39,919 bases of DNA from Actinomycetes bacterium (GCA_021811865.1 JAKAQB010000030.1:1-39919), one strand, 5' to 3'; counted from the first letter of the stretch, positions 18,834 through 28,160 are shown. A program made the numbers and translations. The notes: generated from the sequence alone by a model not told the origin.

Positions 18834-19386
18834 TCCGCTCCCCCTCGCCGATCACCCCGATGTCGTGGCGCTGGCCCCCATGCGCCGGCGGGACCTGCGC
18901 GCCGTCCTGCGCATCGAGGGACAGGTGTACCCGCGGCCGTGGACGCTGACGCTGTACATGAGCGAGCTCAACCTGCGGGGCAGCCGGCACTACGTCGTCG
19001 CCCGTGTCGGCGGGCGGATCGTCGGCTACGCCGGCATGCTCTTCACCGCCGACGAGGCGCACATCACGACCATCGCTGTCGACCCCGCCTTCCACCGCCG
19101 GCGGATCGGCACCCGCCTCCTGCTCCACCAGGCGCAGTCCGCCCTCGCCCACGGCGCCCGCCACCTCACCCTCGAGGTGCGCGCCAGCAACGTCGCCGCC
19201 CAGGAGCTCTACCGCAGCTTTGGCTTCCACGCCCAGGGAGTCCGCAAGAACTACTACGCCGAAGTGAACGAGGATGGCATCGTGATGTGGGTCCGCGACA
19301 TGGACCGCCCCGAGTACAGGGCCTGGCTCGCCGCGCTCGACGCCGGGCTGCCCACGCCGACCGTCGACGGCGCCATGGAGGCCTGA
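18826..19386 (+). CDS. rimI: ribosomal protein S18-alanine N-acetyltransferase-like GNAT
   Basis: A 186-residue GNAT-fold acetyltransferase. The acetyl-CoA binding motif A is HITTIAVDPAFHRRRIGTRL; motif B is in LEVRASNVAAQELYRSFGF; the C-terminus has GVRKNYYAEVNEDGIVMW, matching the RimI Tyr/Glu-Asp region. RimI acetylates the N-terminal alanine of S18, and actinobacterial homologues may accept other N-termini. Its place between tsaB and tsaD is highly conserved. ATG start inside the tsaB end. Confidence 0.92.
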   Translation: MADPLPLADHPDVVALAPMRRRDLRAVLRIEGQVYPRPWTLTLYMSELNLRGSRHYVVARVGGRIVGYAGMLFTADEAHITTIAVDPAFHRRRIGTRLLLHQAQSALAHGARHLTLEVRASNVAAQELYRSFGFHAQGVRKNYYAEVNEDGIVMWVRDMDRPEYRAWLAALDAGLPTPTVDGAMEA

Positions 19387-19392
19387 GGAGCC

Positions 19393-20388
19393 GTGCGAGT
19401 GCTCGCCATCGAGACGTCCTGCGACGAGACGGCCGCCGCCGTGGTCGACGACGGCCGACACGTGCGCTCATCGGTCGTGTCGAGCCAGGTCGACCTCCAC
19501 GCCCGCTTCGGCGGCGTCGTTCCCGAGGTCGCCGGCCGGGCCCACCTCGACCTGCTCACCCCCGTCGTCGACGAGGCGCTCGACGCCGCCGGCACGACCG
19601 GCGCCGAGCTCGACGTCGTGGCGGCGACGCTCGGCCCGGGCCTCATCGGGTCGCTGCTCGTGGGCGTGAGCGCGGCGAAGGCCTACGCAGTGGCCTGGGG
19701 CAAGCCGTTCGTCGGCGTCAACCACATGGAGGGCCACCTGCACGCCGCCTTCCTCGAGGACCCGCAGCTCGCTCTTCCGTCGGTGGTCCTGCTCGTCTCC
19801 GGCGGCCACACGATGCTCGTCCTCATGAGCAGTGACGGCCGCTACACCCTGCTCGGCCAGACGATCGACGACGCCGCCGGCGAAGCGTTCGACAAGGTGG
19901 CCCGCTTCCTCGGCCTCGGGTACCCGGGCGGCCCCGCCATCGACCGCGTCGCAGCGGGCGGTGACCCGCACGCCGTCGCCTTCCCGCGGGGCCTCGCCCA
20001 CGAGGGCTTCGACTTCTCCTTCTCCGGGTTGAAGACCTCGGTCGTCAACTACGTGAAGAAGCACCCGGAGGTCGACGTCGCTGACGTCGCGGCCAGCTTC
20101 CAGGAGGCGGTGGTCGACGTCCTCGTCGGAAAGTCCACGCGCGCCGCGGCTCTCGTCGGCGCAAGGAGCATCGCCATCGGCGGGGGGGTCGCTGCCAACT
20201 CCGTGTTGCGCGAGCGGGTCAACGAGACCTGCGCCGGCCTGGGGCTGGCGGCCTTCCTGCCCAGCCGCGCCATGTGCACCGACAACGCCGCCATGGTGGC
20301 TGCCACGGCGTGGCACCGCTACCGGCTGGAGGGGGCGACACCCCTCGACGCTGCCGCCGACCCCAACCTGCGGTTGCGGTTGGGCTGA
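19393..20388 (+). CDS. tsaD: tRNA N6-adenosine threonylcarbamoyltransferase TsaD
   Basis: A 331-residue catalytic subunit that moves the threonylcarbamoyl group to A37 of tRNA. It begins MRVLAIETSCDETAAAVVDD. The metal ligands His111 and His115 are in VNHMEGHLHAAF, with the Asp in MCTDNAAMVA. Nucleotide-binding loops LLVSGGHTML, DDAAGEAFDKVARFLGLGYP and FSFSGLKTSV are intact. GTG start with a GGAG directly upstream, 6 bases after rimI. Its stop shares a base with the next ATG (TGATG). Normal family length. Confidence 0.97.
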   Translation: MRVLAIETSCDETAAAVVDDGRHVRSSVVSSQVDLHARFGGVVPEVAGRAHLDLLTPVVDEALDAAGTTGAELDVVAATLGPGLIGSLLVGVSAAKAYAVAWGKPFVGVNHMEGHLHAAFLEDPQLALPSVVLLVSGGHTMLVLMSSDGRYTLLGQTIDDAAGEAFDKVARFLGLGYPGGPAIDRVAAGGDPHAVAFPRGLAHEGFDFSFSGLKTSVVNYVKKHPEVDVADVAASFQEAVVDVLVGKSTRAAALVGARSIAIGGGVAANSVLRERVNETCAGLGLAAFLPSRAMCTDNAAMVAATAWHRYRLEGATPLDAAADPNLRLRLG

Positions 20389-21359
20389 TGCGGCGCACCG
20401 GTGGGAAGGACGCAGCGGTCAGCCGGCGACGCCGGCACCCGGTCCCCGCCCCGGGGGCGCAGGCCCTACCCCCCGGCACCGCCCGCCCCCGCCGCCTGGT
20501 GCCGTCGCTGCGCTACGAGCTCGTTGGCTGCGGGCTGCACGGTCACGCCCTGCTCGGGACCGACGCCGCCGTGCTCCGTCCCCGAGACGGCCTCTTCGCC
20601 CGCCAGGACCCGGCCGGCTTCCGGTGGTACCGCTGCCTGCGCTGCGACGCCTGGCTGCCGCTGTCCGACCCGGAGGCGCCCACCCGGGACGCCCCACCCG
20701 ATCGCGACACTGTGGCCCTGCCGCTGCGCGGCCGCCCCCTGCGGGACCGCTACGTGCTGCGGGCCATCGCCGTGGAGCGCTCCTTGCCCCTGCTGGTCAT
20801 GGCGGCGGTCGTCACCGCCACCTTCCTCTTTGCCGCCCACCGCCGGTCGTTGCGCCCAGCGTACGACCGGCTCTCCGCGGACCTGCGGAGCCTGCTCGGT
20901 GGACCGGCGACCCCCCCGCACCATGGCCTGGGCGGTGACGTCAACGCCTTGTTCCACCTCCCCGAATGGGAGGTGTACGCCATCGCCCTCCTCCTCGCCG
21001 CTTACACGGCGGTGCTCGCCCTCGAGATGGTCGGGCTGTGGTTCGGCCGGCGCTGGGCGGCGTACCTGACTCTGGTGGAGGCGAGCGCCCTGCTGCCCCT
21101 CGAGGTCTACGGCGTCGTCGGGGGCGTGTCGTGGTTCAAGGTGGCATCCCTCGCCGTCAACCTGGCGATCGTCGTCTACCTGCTCGTGGCGCAGCGGCTC
21201 TTCGGCCTGCGCGGTGGTGCAGCGGCGGCACGGGCACAGCACGAGCGGGACACCGGCTGGGGTCCACTCGAGCGCGCCACGCCGGGGTCGCTCCTACCGT
21301 GTGACGAATGGACCGCCGTGCTCTCGACCGCTCGCTCGCCTACGTCGACTCCTGGCTGA
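20388..21359 (+). CDS. DUF2127-type membrane protein with N-terminal zinc-ribbon-like segment
   Basis: A 323-residue protein. The first 45 residues are basic and low in complexity. A soluble part then carries YRCLRCDAWLPL, a CxxC that could be half of a zinc site. The C-terminal half is a membrane domain with about four helices and the DUF2127-like pattern EMVGLWFGRRWAAYLTLVE, LLPLEVYGVV, NLAIVVYLLVAQRLFG. Function is unknown. The ATG overlaps the tsaD stop (TGATG). The last 52 bases overlap the next gene, whose promoter lies inside this one, so the tail after FGLRGG may be non-conserved. Confidence 0.78.
   Translation: MRRTGGKDAAVSRRRRHPVPAPGAQALPPGTARPRRLVPSLRYELVGCGLHGHALLGTDAAVLRPRDGLFARQDPAGFRWYRCLRCDAWLPLSDPEAPTRDAPPDRDTVALPLRGRPLRDRYVLRAIAVERSLPLLVMAAVVTATFLFAAHRRSLRPAYDRLSADLRSLLGGPATPPHHGLGGDVNALFHLPEWEVYAIALLLAAYTAVLALEMVGLWFGRRWAAYLTLVEASALLPLEVYGVVGGVSWFKVASLAVNLAIVVYLLVAQRLFGLRGGAAAARAQHERDTGWGPLERATPGSLLPCDEWTAVLSTARSPTSTPG
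21295..21300 (+). promoter_or_regulatory. -10 element of a probable leaderless promoter for the serine hydrolase
   Basis: TACCGT ends 7 bases before the ATG at 21308 and sits inside the 3' end of the DUF2127 gene. No Shine-Dalgarno lies between. Confidence 0.5.
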
Positions 21360-22672
21360 GCTGGAGGCTGCAGCGCCTGCACGTGCCCGGCTGCGTCGTC
21401 GCCGTCAGCGTCAAGGGCCGGGTGATCTTCACCGGGGCGTACGGCGACGTGGCCGCCGGCGACGTGTTCCGGATCGCCTCGCACTCGAAGAGCTTCACGG
21501 CCACGGCGATCATGCAGCTGGTCGAACAGGGCCACCTCCGCCTGGATGACGCTGCCGCCCAACACCTCGGCTGGCTGGCCGACCACCAGGACCGCCGCTG
21601 GCGGTCGGTGACGCTGCGCCAGTTGCTCTGCCACGGCGCCGGCGTCGTGCGCGACGGCCTCGACGCCGACTTCTGGGAGCTGGCACGGCCCTTTCCCGAC
21701 GGCGAGCAGCTGCGCGCCGAGGTGCTCGAGGCCCAACTGGTCCTCGAGCCCAACACCACGATGAAGTACTCCAATTTCGGCTACGGCGTGCTCGGCGCCG
21801 TCATCGAGACCGTGACGGGGCGCCCGTACGAGGAGCACCTGATGGATCGCGTCGTAGGACCCCTCGGGCTGGCGGCGACGACGCCCGAGCCTGGCTCCGG
21901 CGACGAGGTCGTCACGGGGTACGGGTGGCGGCACCGGGACGGGACCCGCAGGGCGGTGCCCCCGGTGGACACGAAGGCCCTGGCTCCGGCAACGGGCTTC
22001 GCCGCCAGCGCCGCCGACCTCTGCCGTTACTTCAGCGCCCACTTCCCCGGGTCGGGCAAGCTGCTGTCGGACGCGTCGAAACGGGAGATGCAGCGGGTCC
22101 ATTGGCGGGTGCAGCGCCCCGGCTTCGCCGGGGAGGAGGACTACGGGCTGGGGCTCGAGCTCGAGCAGCTCGGCGGGCGCCGGCTCGTCGGCCACGGCGG
22201 CGGGTTCCCCGGGCACATCACCAAGACGCTCGCCGACCCCGCCGCCGGTCTGGTCGTCACGGCGCTGACCAACGCGTCGGACGGGCCGGCATCAGACGTC
22301 GTGCGGGGGGTGTACCACGTGGTCGACCGGTTCCAGGAGGGCGCCGGCGAGAGGCCCCGGCGCGGCCTCGGACGGCTGGAGGGCCGCTACCTGGCCATGT
22401 CCGGCGTGACCGACCTCGCCGTGGTGGGAGAGCGCGTCGCCGCCGCCAACCCGGAGAGCTGGAAGCCGTTCGAGGACACCGACGAGCTGCAGGTGCTGGA
22501 CGCCACCACGCTTCGCATCGCCAGGACGAGCAGCTTCGGCTCCGAGGGGGAGCTGGTGCGCTTCGAGCTGCGCGACGGCGCCGTCCAGCGTGTTCGCTGG
22601 GCGGGCACGACCATGTGGCCCGAGGAGCGCTGGGACGCCGAGGAGGCCAGGCTGCTCGGAACCGGGCGGTGA
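21308..22672 (+). CDS. class C beta-lactamase-fold serine hydrolase
   Basis: A 454-residue member of the S12/beta-lactamase-C family. The three active-site motifs are visible: SHSK (SxxK) in RIASHSKSFTATAIMQL, YSN in MKYSNFGYGVLG, and HGGG in LVGHGGGFPGH. After the catalytic domain (to about residue 340) comes a roughly 100-residue beta-rich domain like those attached to penicillin-binding-protein-like esterases. No signal peptide is seen, so it is probably cytoplasmic and more likely an esterase or peptidase than a drug-resistance beta-lactamase. The substrate is unknown. ATG start with its own promoter. Confidence 0.9.
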   Translation: MDRRALDRSLAYVDSWLSWRLQRLHVPGCVVAVSVKGRVIFTGAYGDVAAGDVFRIASHSKSFTATAIMQLVEQGHLRLDDAAAQHLGWLADHQDRRWRSVTLRQLLCHGAGVVRDGLDADFWELARPFPDGEQLRAEVLEAQLVLEPNTTMKYSNFGYGVLGAVIETVTGRPYEEHLMDRVVGPLGLAATTPEPGSGDEVVTGYGWRHRDGTRRAVPPVDTKALAPATGFAASAADLCRYFSAHFPGSGKLLSDASKREMQRVHWRVQRPGFAGEEDYGLGLELEQLGGRRLVGHGGGFPGHITKTLADPAAGLVVTALTNASDGPASDVVRGVYHVVDRFQEGAGERPRRGLGRLEGRYLAMSGVTDLAVVGERVAAANPESWKPFEDTDELQVLDATTLRIARTSSFGSEGELVRFELRDGAVQRVRWAGTTMWPEERWDAEEARLLGTGR

Positions 22673-22821
22673 GCACCAGGGCTCGTGGAAGGCCCGCAGC
22701 CGGCGCGGCAGCGACCGGGAGCGCCGGCACCGCCGCGACCCGTCCAGCCGGCGGTGGGCCACAGCGCGGGGTCTTTCCCCCGGAGTGTGGCAGCAGGAGA
22801 GCGGGAGCGCCGGGCGCCAGG

Positions 22822-22850
22822 TTGAGGTAGCCCGCAGGAGGGGCTATCGT
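22822..22850 (+). promoter_or_regulatory. groESL promoter
   Basis: TTGAGG (22822-22827) and TATCGT (22845-22850) are 17 bases apart. The -10 abuts the CIRCE element, so transcription would start within or just after the operator. The preceding stretch 22673-22821 holds no gene I can support. Confidence 0.75.
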
Positions 22851-22876
22851 TAGCACTCGTCCGGTGAGAGTGCCAA
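22850..22876 (+). promoter_or_regulatory. CIRCE element (HrcA operator)
   Basis: TTAGCACTC (22850-22858), nine bases, then GAGTGCCAA (22868-22876). This matches the CIRCE consensus TTAGCACTC-N9-GAGTGCTAA with one change in the right half. HrcA binding here would repress groESL until heat shock. Confidence 0.95.
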
Positions 22877-22927
22877 CGCAACGCCGGAGTGTCCGGTTCC
22901 CACAGTGCCAACGGAGGCGCAACACCC

Positions 22928-23221
22928 ATGAGCCTTGTGCCGCTCGATGATCGCATCGTCGTCCGCCCGAGCGAGGCCGAGGAGACCACGGCTTCGGGCC
23001 TGGTCATCCCCGACACCGCCAAGGAAAAGCCCCAGCAGGGCGAGGTCCTCGCCGTCGGTCCCGGCCGCCGCGCCGAGAACACCGGCGAGCTGATACCGCT
23101 TGACATCTCCGTCGGCGACAAGGTCGTCTACTCGAAGTACGGCGGTACCGAGATCACCGTCGACGGGGAGGACCTCCTCATCCTGACCAGCCGTGACGTC
23201 CTCGCAAAGGTGACGAAGTAA
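22928..23221 (+). CDS. groES: co-chaperonin GroES
   Basis: A 97-residue co-chaperonin that forms the heptameric lid of GroEL. It begins [19 protein letters not shown], with the mobile loop around [18 protein letters not shown] and the roof/core motifs [14 protein letters not shown] and [13 protein letters not shown]. The ATG at 22928 has GGAGG upstream; an earlier in-frame start at 22889 lies inside the leader just after CIRCE and is unlikely. The groEL GTG directly follows its TAA stop. Confidence 0.98.
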   Translation: MSLVPLDDRIVVRPSEAEETTASGLVIPDTAKEKPQQGEVLAVGPGRRAENTGELIPLDISVGDKVVYSKYGGTEITVDGEDLLILTSRDVLAKVTK

Positions 23222-24859
<1,638 letters not shown>

Positions 24860-24887
24860 TCCAACCCGTGCCTCGAGCACGCTGGCG

Positions 24888-24918
24888 GAGCGACCCGGGC
24901 ACCGTGCCCGGGTCGCTC
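24888..24918 (+). terminator. groESL terminator hairpin
   Basis: GAGCGACCCGGGCAC (24888-24902) and GTGCCCGGGTCGCTC (24904-24918) form a perfect 15-bp inverted repeat around a single base; the loop would open by a pair or two. Only a weak TTTC follows. It starts 29 bases after the groEL stop. Confidence 0.75.
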
Positions 24919-24983
24919 GCAGTTTCGAGGCTCGCCGGTCGCTCCGCTGCCCCGCCGGCCGGCCGGTCGCCGGCGCCCGTCGG

Positions 24984-24989
24984 TACGCT
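24984..24989 (+). promoter_or_regulatory. -10 element of a probable leaderless promoter for the 77-residue protein
   Basis: TACGCT ends 7 bases before the ATG at 24997, with no Shine-Dalgarno between. Confidence 0.5.
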
Positions 24990-24996
24990 GGCGGAC

Positions 24997-25230
24997 ATGG
25001 ACCGTCCGGCCCCCGATCCCCGCAAGCTGCTCGACGAGTGGATGGAGTGGGAGCGCGGCGAGACCTCGCCCGGGCGGGTCATGGGCCAGCTCAAGACCGG
25101 CGGTCTGCGGGACCTGCTCGAGGCAATGGTGGGCGACTTGCCGGTGGCCACCGTCGCCACGCCGTCGCCTGCCGCCCACGATGGCGGGGACGGCGAACCG
25201 GACACCGGGGCGTGGGCGCCAGTCGTCTGA
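24997..25230 (+). CDS. small hypothetical protein (77 residues)
   Basis: Begins MDRPAPDPRKLLDEWMEWER. The first 50 residues are charged and look helical (KLLDEWMEWERGETSPGRV, then LKTGGLRDLLEAMVGDL); the last 25 are Ala/Pro/Gly-rich and probably disordered. No domain recognised and no membrane segment. Third codon positions are strongly G/C and a promoter-like TACGCT is correctly placed, so it is probably a real gene. It lies between the groEL terminator and the Nudix gene, 44 bases from the latter. Function unknown. Confidence 0.65.
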   Translation: MDRPAPDPRKLLDEWMEWERGETSPGRVMGQLKTGGLRDLLEAMVGDLPVATVATPSPAAHDGGDGEPDTGAWAPVV

Positions 25231-25274
25231 CATCTGGGTGCGGGAGAGGCCGCTCGGTGCTCGGCACCGGTGGC

Positions 25275-26057
25275 ATGGTTGCTCCGCGGGGTGGCCCGCA
25301 ACTCATCCCGCGTCCCGCCGCCGCCCGGCCGGGGCCGGGGGCATGGTGGGGTCGGGCCGGCGTACGCCCGCCCGAAGTGATCACCGTCAGCCAGGTACGT
25401 GAGGCGTTCGCGTGCCAGGTCAACCCCAACGACGCCGTGGGGGGTGCTCCGCAGCGGGCATCGGCCCGGGAGCTCAGCAACCAGGTGGAGCTGCCCAGCC
25501 GCGACCCGAGACCGGCGGCGGTGCTGTGTGCCCTCTTCGACGACGGCGGGCAGGCCGCCGTCGTCCTGACCCGGCGGTCGACCCGGCTGCGGTCCCACAC
25601 CGGTGAGGTGTCGTTCCCCGGGGGGAGGCTTGACCCCGGAGAGACCCCGGTGGTGGCGGCGCTCCGTGAGGCGCGTGAGGAGGTCGGGCTCGATCCTGGC
25701 GACATCGAGATCATCGGGACGCTGAACCCGCTGGCGACGGTGACGAGCCGTTCCGCGATACGACCCTTCGTCGGAGTGGTCGGGAAGCGGCCCGAGCTCC
25801 GACCCAGCGCCGCCGAGGTCGACCGTGCCTTCACCGTCACCCTCGCCGAGCTGGTGTCACCTGGCACCTACCACGACGAGCTGTGGCCGCCGCTCGATAC
25901 GCCCGTCCACTTCTTCGACGTTCCGGGCGAGACCATCTGGGGGGCTACCGCCCAGATGTTGCGCGACCTGCTCGACCGTGTGATACCGCCCCCCGGCCAC
26001 GACGGCGCGGTCTGGCAGCGGTACCGGGCCGGGCTGGGTACCGTAGAGCAGTCATGA
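25275..26057 (+). CDS. Nudix hydrolase, probable CoA pyrophosphatase
   Basis: A 260-residue protein with a complete Nudix box, GRLDPGETPVVAALREAREEVGL, preceded by RRSTRLRSHTGEVSFPGG. The LRSHxGEVSFPGG-type sequence is the signature placed before the Nudix box in CoA pyrophosphatases (NudL-like), which cleave CoA to phosphopantetheine and 3',5'-ADP. An N-terminal 60 residues (RGGPQLIPRP, ITVSQVREAF) are additional. I chose the ATG at 25275, the first start after the previous stop that keeps this region. Its stop overlaps the next ATG (ATGA). Confidence 0.88.
   Translation: MVAPRGGPQLIPRPAAARPGPGAWWGRAGVRPPEVITVSQVREAFACQVNPNDAVGGAPQRASARELSNQVELPSRDPRPAAVLCALFDDGGQAAVVLTRRSTRLRSHTGEVSFPGGRLDPGETPVVAALREAREEVGLDPGDIEIIGTLNPLATVTSRSAIRPFVGVVGKRPELRPSAAEVDRAFTVTLAELVSPGTYHDELWPPLDTPVHFFDVPGETIWGATAQMLRDLLDRVIPPPGHDGAVWQRYRAGLGTVEQS
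26039..26044 (+). promoter_or_regulatory. possible -10 element for the zinc-ribbon gene
   Basis: TACCGT ends 9 bases before the ATG at 26054, inside the end of the Nudix gene. The gene also overlaps that stop by ATGA, so it may be both coupled and independently transcribed. Confidence 0.35.
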
Positions 26058-26830
26058 CCTGCCCTCGCTGCGGCACGATCGCGCCGGATGGCGCCGAGCG
26101 GTGCGGGCGGTGTCGCGCGGATCTGGCTGTTCCGGCGGATCGGCCCGACTTCCCGATCCCTGTCGTCGGGGCCCCGACCCGGCGAGGGGAGGCTGCCCAA
26201 CGTGCGGCTGGCGTCATCCCCCAGCGGTTGGCGAAGCCGGCGCCACTCCGGGGCGCTACCACCCCACCGGGCGCGGCTTCGGGAGCGCCGCCCGGTCGGG
26301 GCGCGCCGGCGGCTCCTCCCGCCCCGGCCGCCCTGCGCCCTGCCGACCGCTGGGCCCCGCCGGATCCTCGCCACTGGCGACCCGGTTCTCCCCCGGCCAA
26401 AGGATCCGGACCGGCCGATCCCACCGTCGCTCCGATGCCGGCGGCGCCGGCGAGCCCGCCTACGACCTCGTATCCGGCAGCCGTCCATCCTGCCGGAGCC
26501 GGGCCAGACCCGCAGGAGGTGCCAGTGCCGGTCACCTCGGTGGAGCCTCCCCCGCTCCGCTTTGCCGTCCCGCCTGCCCCCCCGGTGACGGCAGCTTCCC
26601 CTGCTGATCCGACGGCGGTCCTCGACCCCACGGCGACCTTTCCCCTTCCCACGGGCTCCCAGGACGTGGCCTTTGCCCACCCGGCAGGGTTCCGTGAGGA
26701 CGAGCATCCCGCTCCACGGGGTTCGGACGGTCGCCACCGCGGGGAGGACGACAACCCTCGGCCCGCGCTCGACGCACCGTGGCCGCCGCCGCCGGGGCCG
26801 TGGAGCGGCCGGCGGGCCGGCGGGTCCTGA
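26054..26830 (+). CDS. zinc-ribbon protein with long Pro/Ala-rich tail
   Basis: A 258-residue protein beginning MTCPRCGTIAPDGAERCGRC: two CxxC pairs form a zinc-ribbon of the kind found at the N-terminus of many uncharacterised bacterial proteins. The rest is Pro/Ala/Gly-rich with no hydrophobic segment, so it looks disordered. Third positions favour G/C in this frame, and the ATGA overlap with the Nudix gene supports it as a gene. Function unknown; regulatory or scaffold roles are guesses. Confidence 0.65.
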   Translation: MTCPRCGTIAPDGAERCGRCRADLAVPADRPDFPIPVVGAPTRRGEAAQRAAGVIPQRLAKPAPLRGATTPPGAASGAPPGRGAPAAPPAPAALRPADRWAPPDPRHWRPGSPPAKGSGPADPTVAPMPAAPASPPTTSYPAAVHPAGAGPDPQEVPVPVTSVEPPPLRFAVPPAPPVTAASPADPTAVLDPTATFPLPTGSQDVAFAHPAGFREDEHPAPRGSDGRHRGEDDNPRPALDAPWPPPPGPWSGRRAGGS

Positions 26831-26868
26831 GGGCCGGCTGACCCCCGCCGGCTGCGACCCGCCGCCCT

Positions 26869-26938
26869 GCTCAGCGCTTCAGCCGCTCGCCGCTCGCTGC
26901 CGCCGGCGCCGGCGCCGCTCAGCGCTTCAGCCGCTCGC
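26869..26938. repeat. 22-bp direct repeat across the ycaQ stop
   Basis: GCTCAGCGCTTCAGCCGCTC followed by GC is present at 26869-26890 and 26917-26938, a 48-base period. The spacers also share GGCGCCGGCG-type sequence, so the end of the minus-strand gene, including its stop codon, appears tandemly duplicated. The convergent gap 26831-26926 holds no gene. Confidence 0.8.
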
Positions 26939-28147
26939 TGCTGCCAACGCCGGCGCCAGGTCCCCCATCCCCTCGATCGAGACATCCGCCAGCCCCAACC
27001 ACCGCCGCATGCGGTCCAGCTCGGCGACGATCAGCGGGGCGACGGATGACCGCTCGACACCGGCCTCGGCGTGGGAGGCGACGACCCGAAGGGTGCCGCC
27101 ACGCCGGTCTGCCTTCAGGTCCAACCGCCCGACCAGCTCGTCGCCGGCGAGCACGGGGAGGACGTAGTAGCCGTGCACCCGCTTGGGTGCCGGCACGTAG
27201 ATCTCGACGCGGTAGCGGAAGGCGAAGAGCCTCTCGGTGCGTGCCCGGGACCAGATCAGCGAGTCGAACGGTGAGAGCAGCGTGACCTCCTGCCGGCGCG
27301 GCGGTCGGGGTGTCCCCGTCCCGGGGAGGACGTAGGCCGGGGTCCGCCATCCCTCGACCTCCACCTGCAGCAGCCGGCCGGCGGCGACGAGCTCCTGCAG
27401 CAGCGGCCGGGACGCCCGGCGCATCCAGAAGTAGTCGGCGAGGTCGTCGAGGGTGGCCACGCCGAGGCAGCGAGCGGCGAGGAGCAGCAGCTCGGTCCTG
27501 GCCTCCTCCGCCGGCGGTGTCGGCCGCGCCAGCACCGCCGGGTCGATGGCCCGCTCGGTGAGGTCGTAGACGCGCTCGAAGGTCGGCGAGCGCCACGCCG
27601 TGACGACGCCGTCCGAGAGCAGCCGTTCGAGCGCCTCGCGGCCGACGCTGCGCCGGTCCCACCACGCGCCGACGCGGCGGCGGGGGTCGCTCAGCTGAGA
27701 GGCGGTCAGCGGGCCCCGCGCCGCGACCTCCGCCAGGACCGCCTCGAGGTAGTCCTCGTGTGCCTCCCGCCAGGCCCGGTGGCGATCCTGGTAGCCCGGT
27801 CCGGCCAGCAGGTCGTCGCGGGACAGCTGCATGCGCCAGCGGAACAGCGGATGCAGCTCGCTCGGCAGCAGCGAGGCGGCATGGCCCCAGTACTCGAACC
27901 ACGGCCGCCGGGCCCCGCTCTGCGCCTCGAGCACCGCCGGGTCGTAGCTGCCGGTCCGGGCGAAAGGGACGAGAAACTGGGTGCGGGCGAGGACGTTCAC
28001 CGCGTCGAGCTGGATGGTGCCTACCTGCCGCATGACCTGGCGGACACGGCTCGGGCCGGCAGTCGCCGGCCGATCCGTGGCGAGGCCCTGGCTGGAGAGG
28101 GCGAGCCAGCGGGCTTCCCGTGCGGACAGCGAATCGCGGCCGGCCAT
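26927..28147 (-). CDS. ycaQ: YcaQ/AlkX-type winged-helix DNA glycosylase
   Basis: A 406-residue HTH_42-family protein. Residues 32-110 match the family: VRQVGTIQLDAVNVLARTQF, FEYWGHAASLLP, PLFRWRM. The catalytic motif is Gln-Leu-Asp (46-48, QxD), the form found in Escherichia coli YcaQ, rather than the QxQ of the antibiotic self-resistance AlkZ group. YcaQ-type enzymes unhook interstrand crosslinks and remove N7-alkylguanine. The C-terminal half has SPFDSLIWSRARTERLFAF and HGYYVLPVLAGDELVGRLDL, typical of the family. ATG start with a promoter-like TACCCT 7 bases upstream. Confidence 0.88.
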   Translation of the reverse strand: MAGRDSLSAREARWLALSSQGLATDRPATAGPSRVRQVMRQVGTIQLDAVNVLARTQFLVPFARTGSYDPAVLEAQSGARRPWFEYWGHAASLLPSELHPLFRWRMQLSRDDLLAGPGYQDRHRAWREAHEDYLEAVLAEVAARGPLTASQLSDPRRRVGAWWDRRSVGREALERLLSDGVVTAWRSPTFERVYDLTERAIDPAVLARPTPPAEEARTELLLLAARCLGVATLDDLADYFWMRRASRPLLQELVAAGRLLQVEVEGWRTPAYVLPGTGTPRPPRRQEVTLLSPFDSLIWSRARTERLFAFRYRVEIYVPAPKRVHGYYVLPVLAGDELVGRLDLKADRRGGTLRVVASHAEAGVERSSVAPLIVAELDRMRRWLGLADVSIEGMGDLAPALAAASG

Positions 28148-28154
28148 CCGGGGC

Positions 28155-28160
28155 AGGGTA
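28155..28160 (-). promoter_or_regulatory. -10 element of a probable leaderless promoter for ycaQ
   Basis: On the minus strand TACCCT ends 7 bases before the ATG at 28147. No Shine-Dalgarno lies between. This separates ycaQ from the upstream ABC/two-component operon. The gap also has a short run of CGGCT repeats (28185-28200). Confidence 0.5.

Noticed and set aside
21308..22672. Beta-lactamase resistance gene
   Set aside because: The fold motifs fit, but there is no signal peptide and an extra C-terminal domain is present, more like a cytoplasmic esterase or peptidase.
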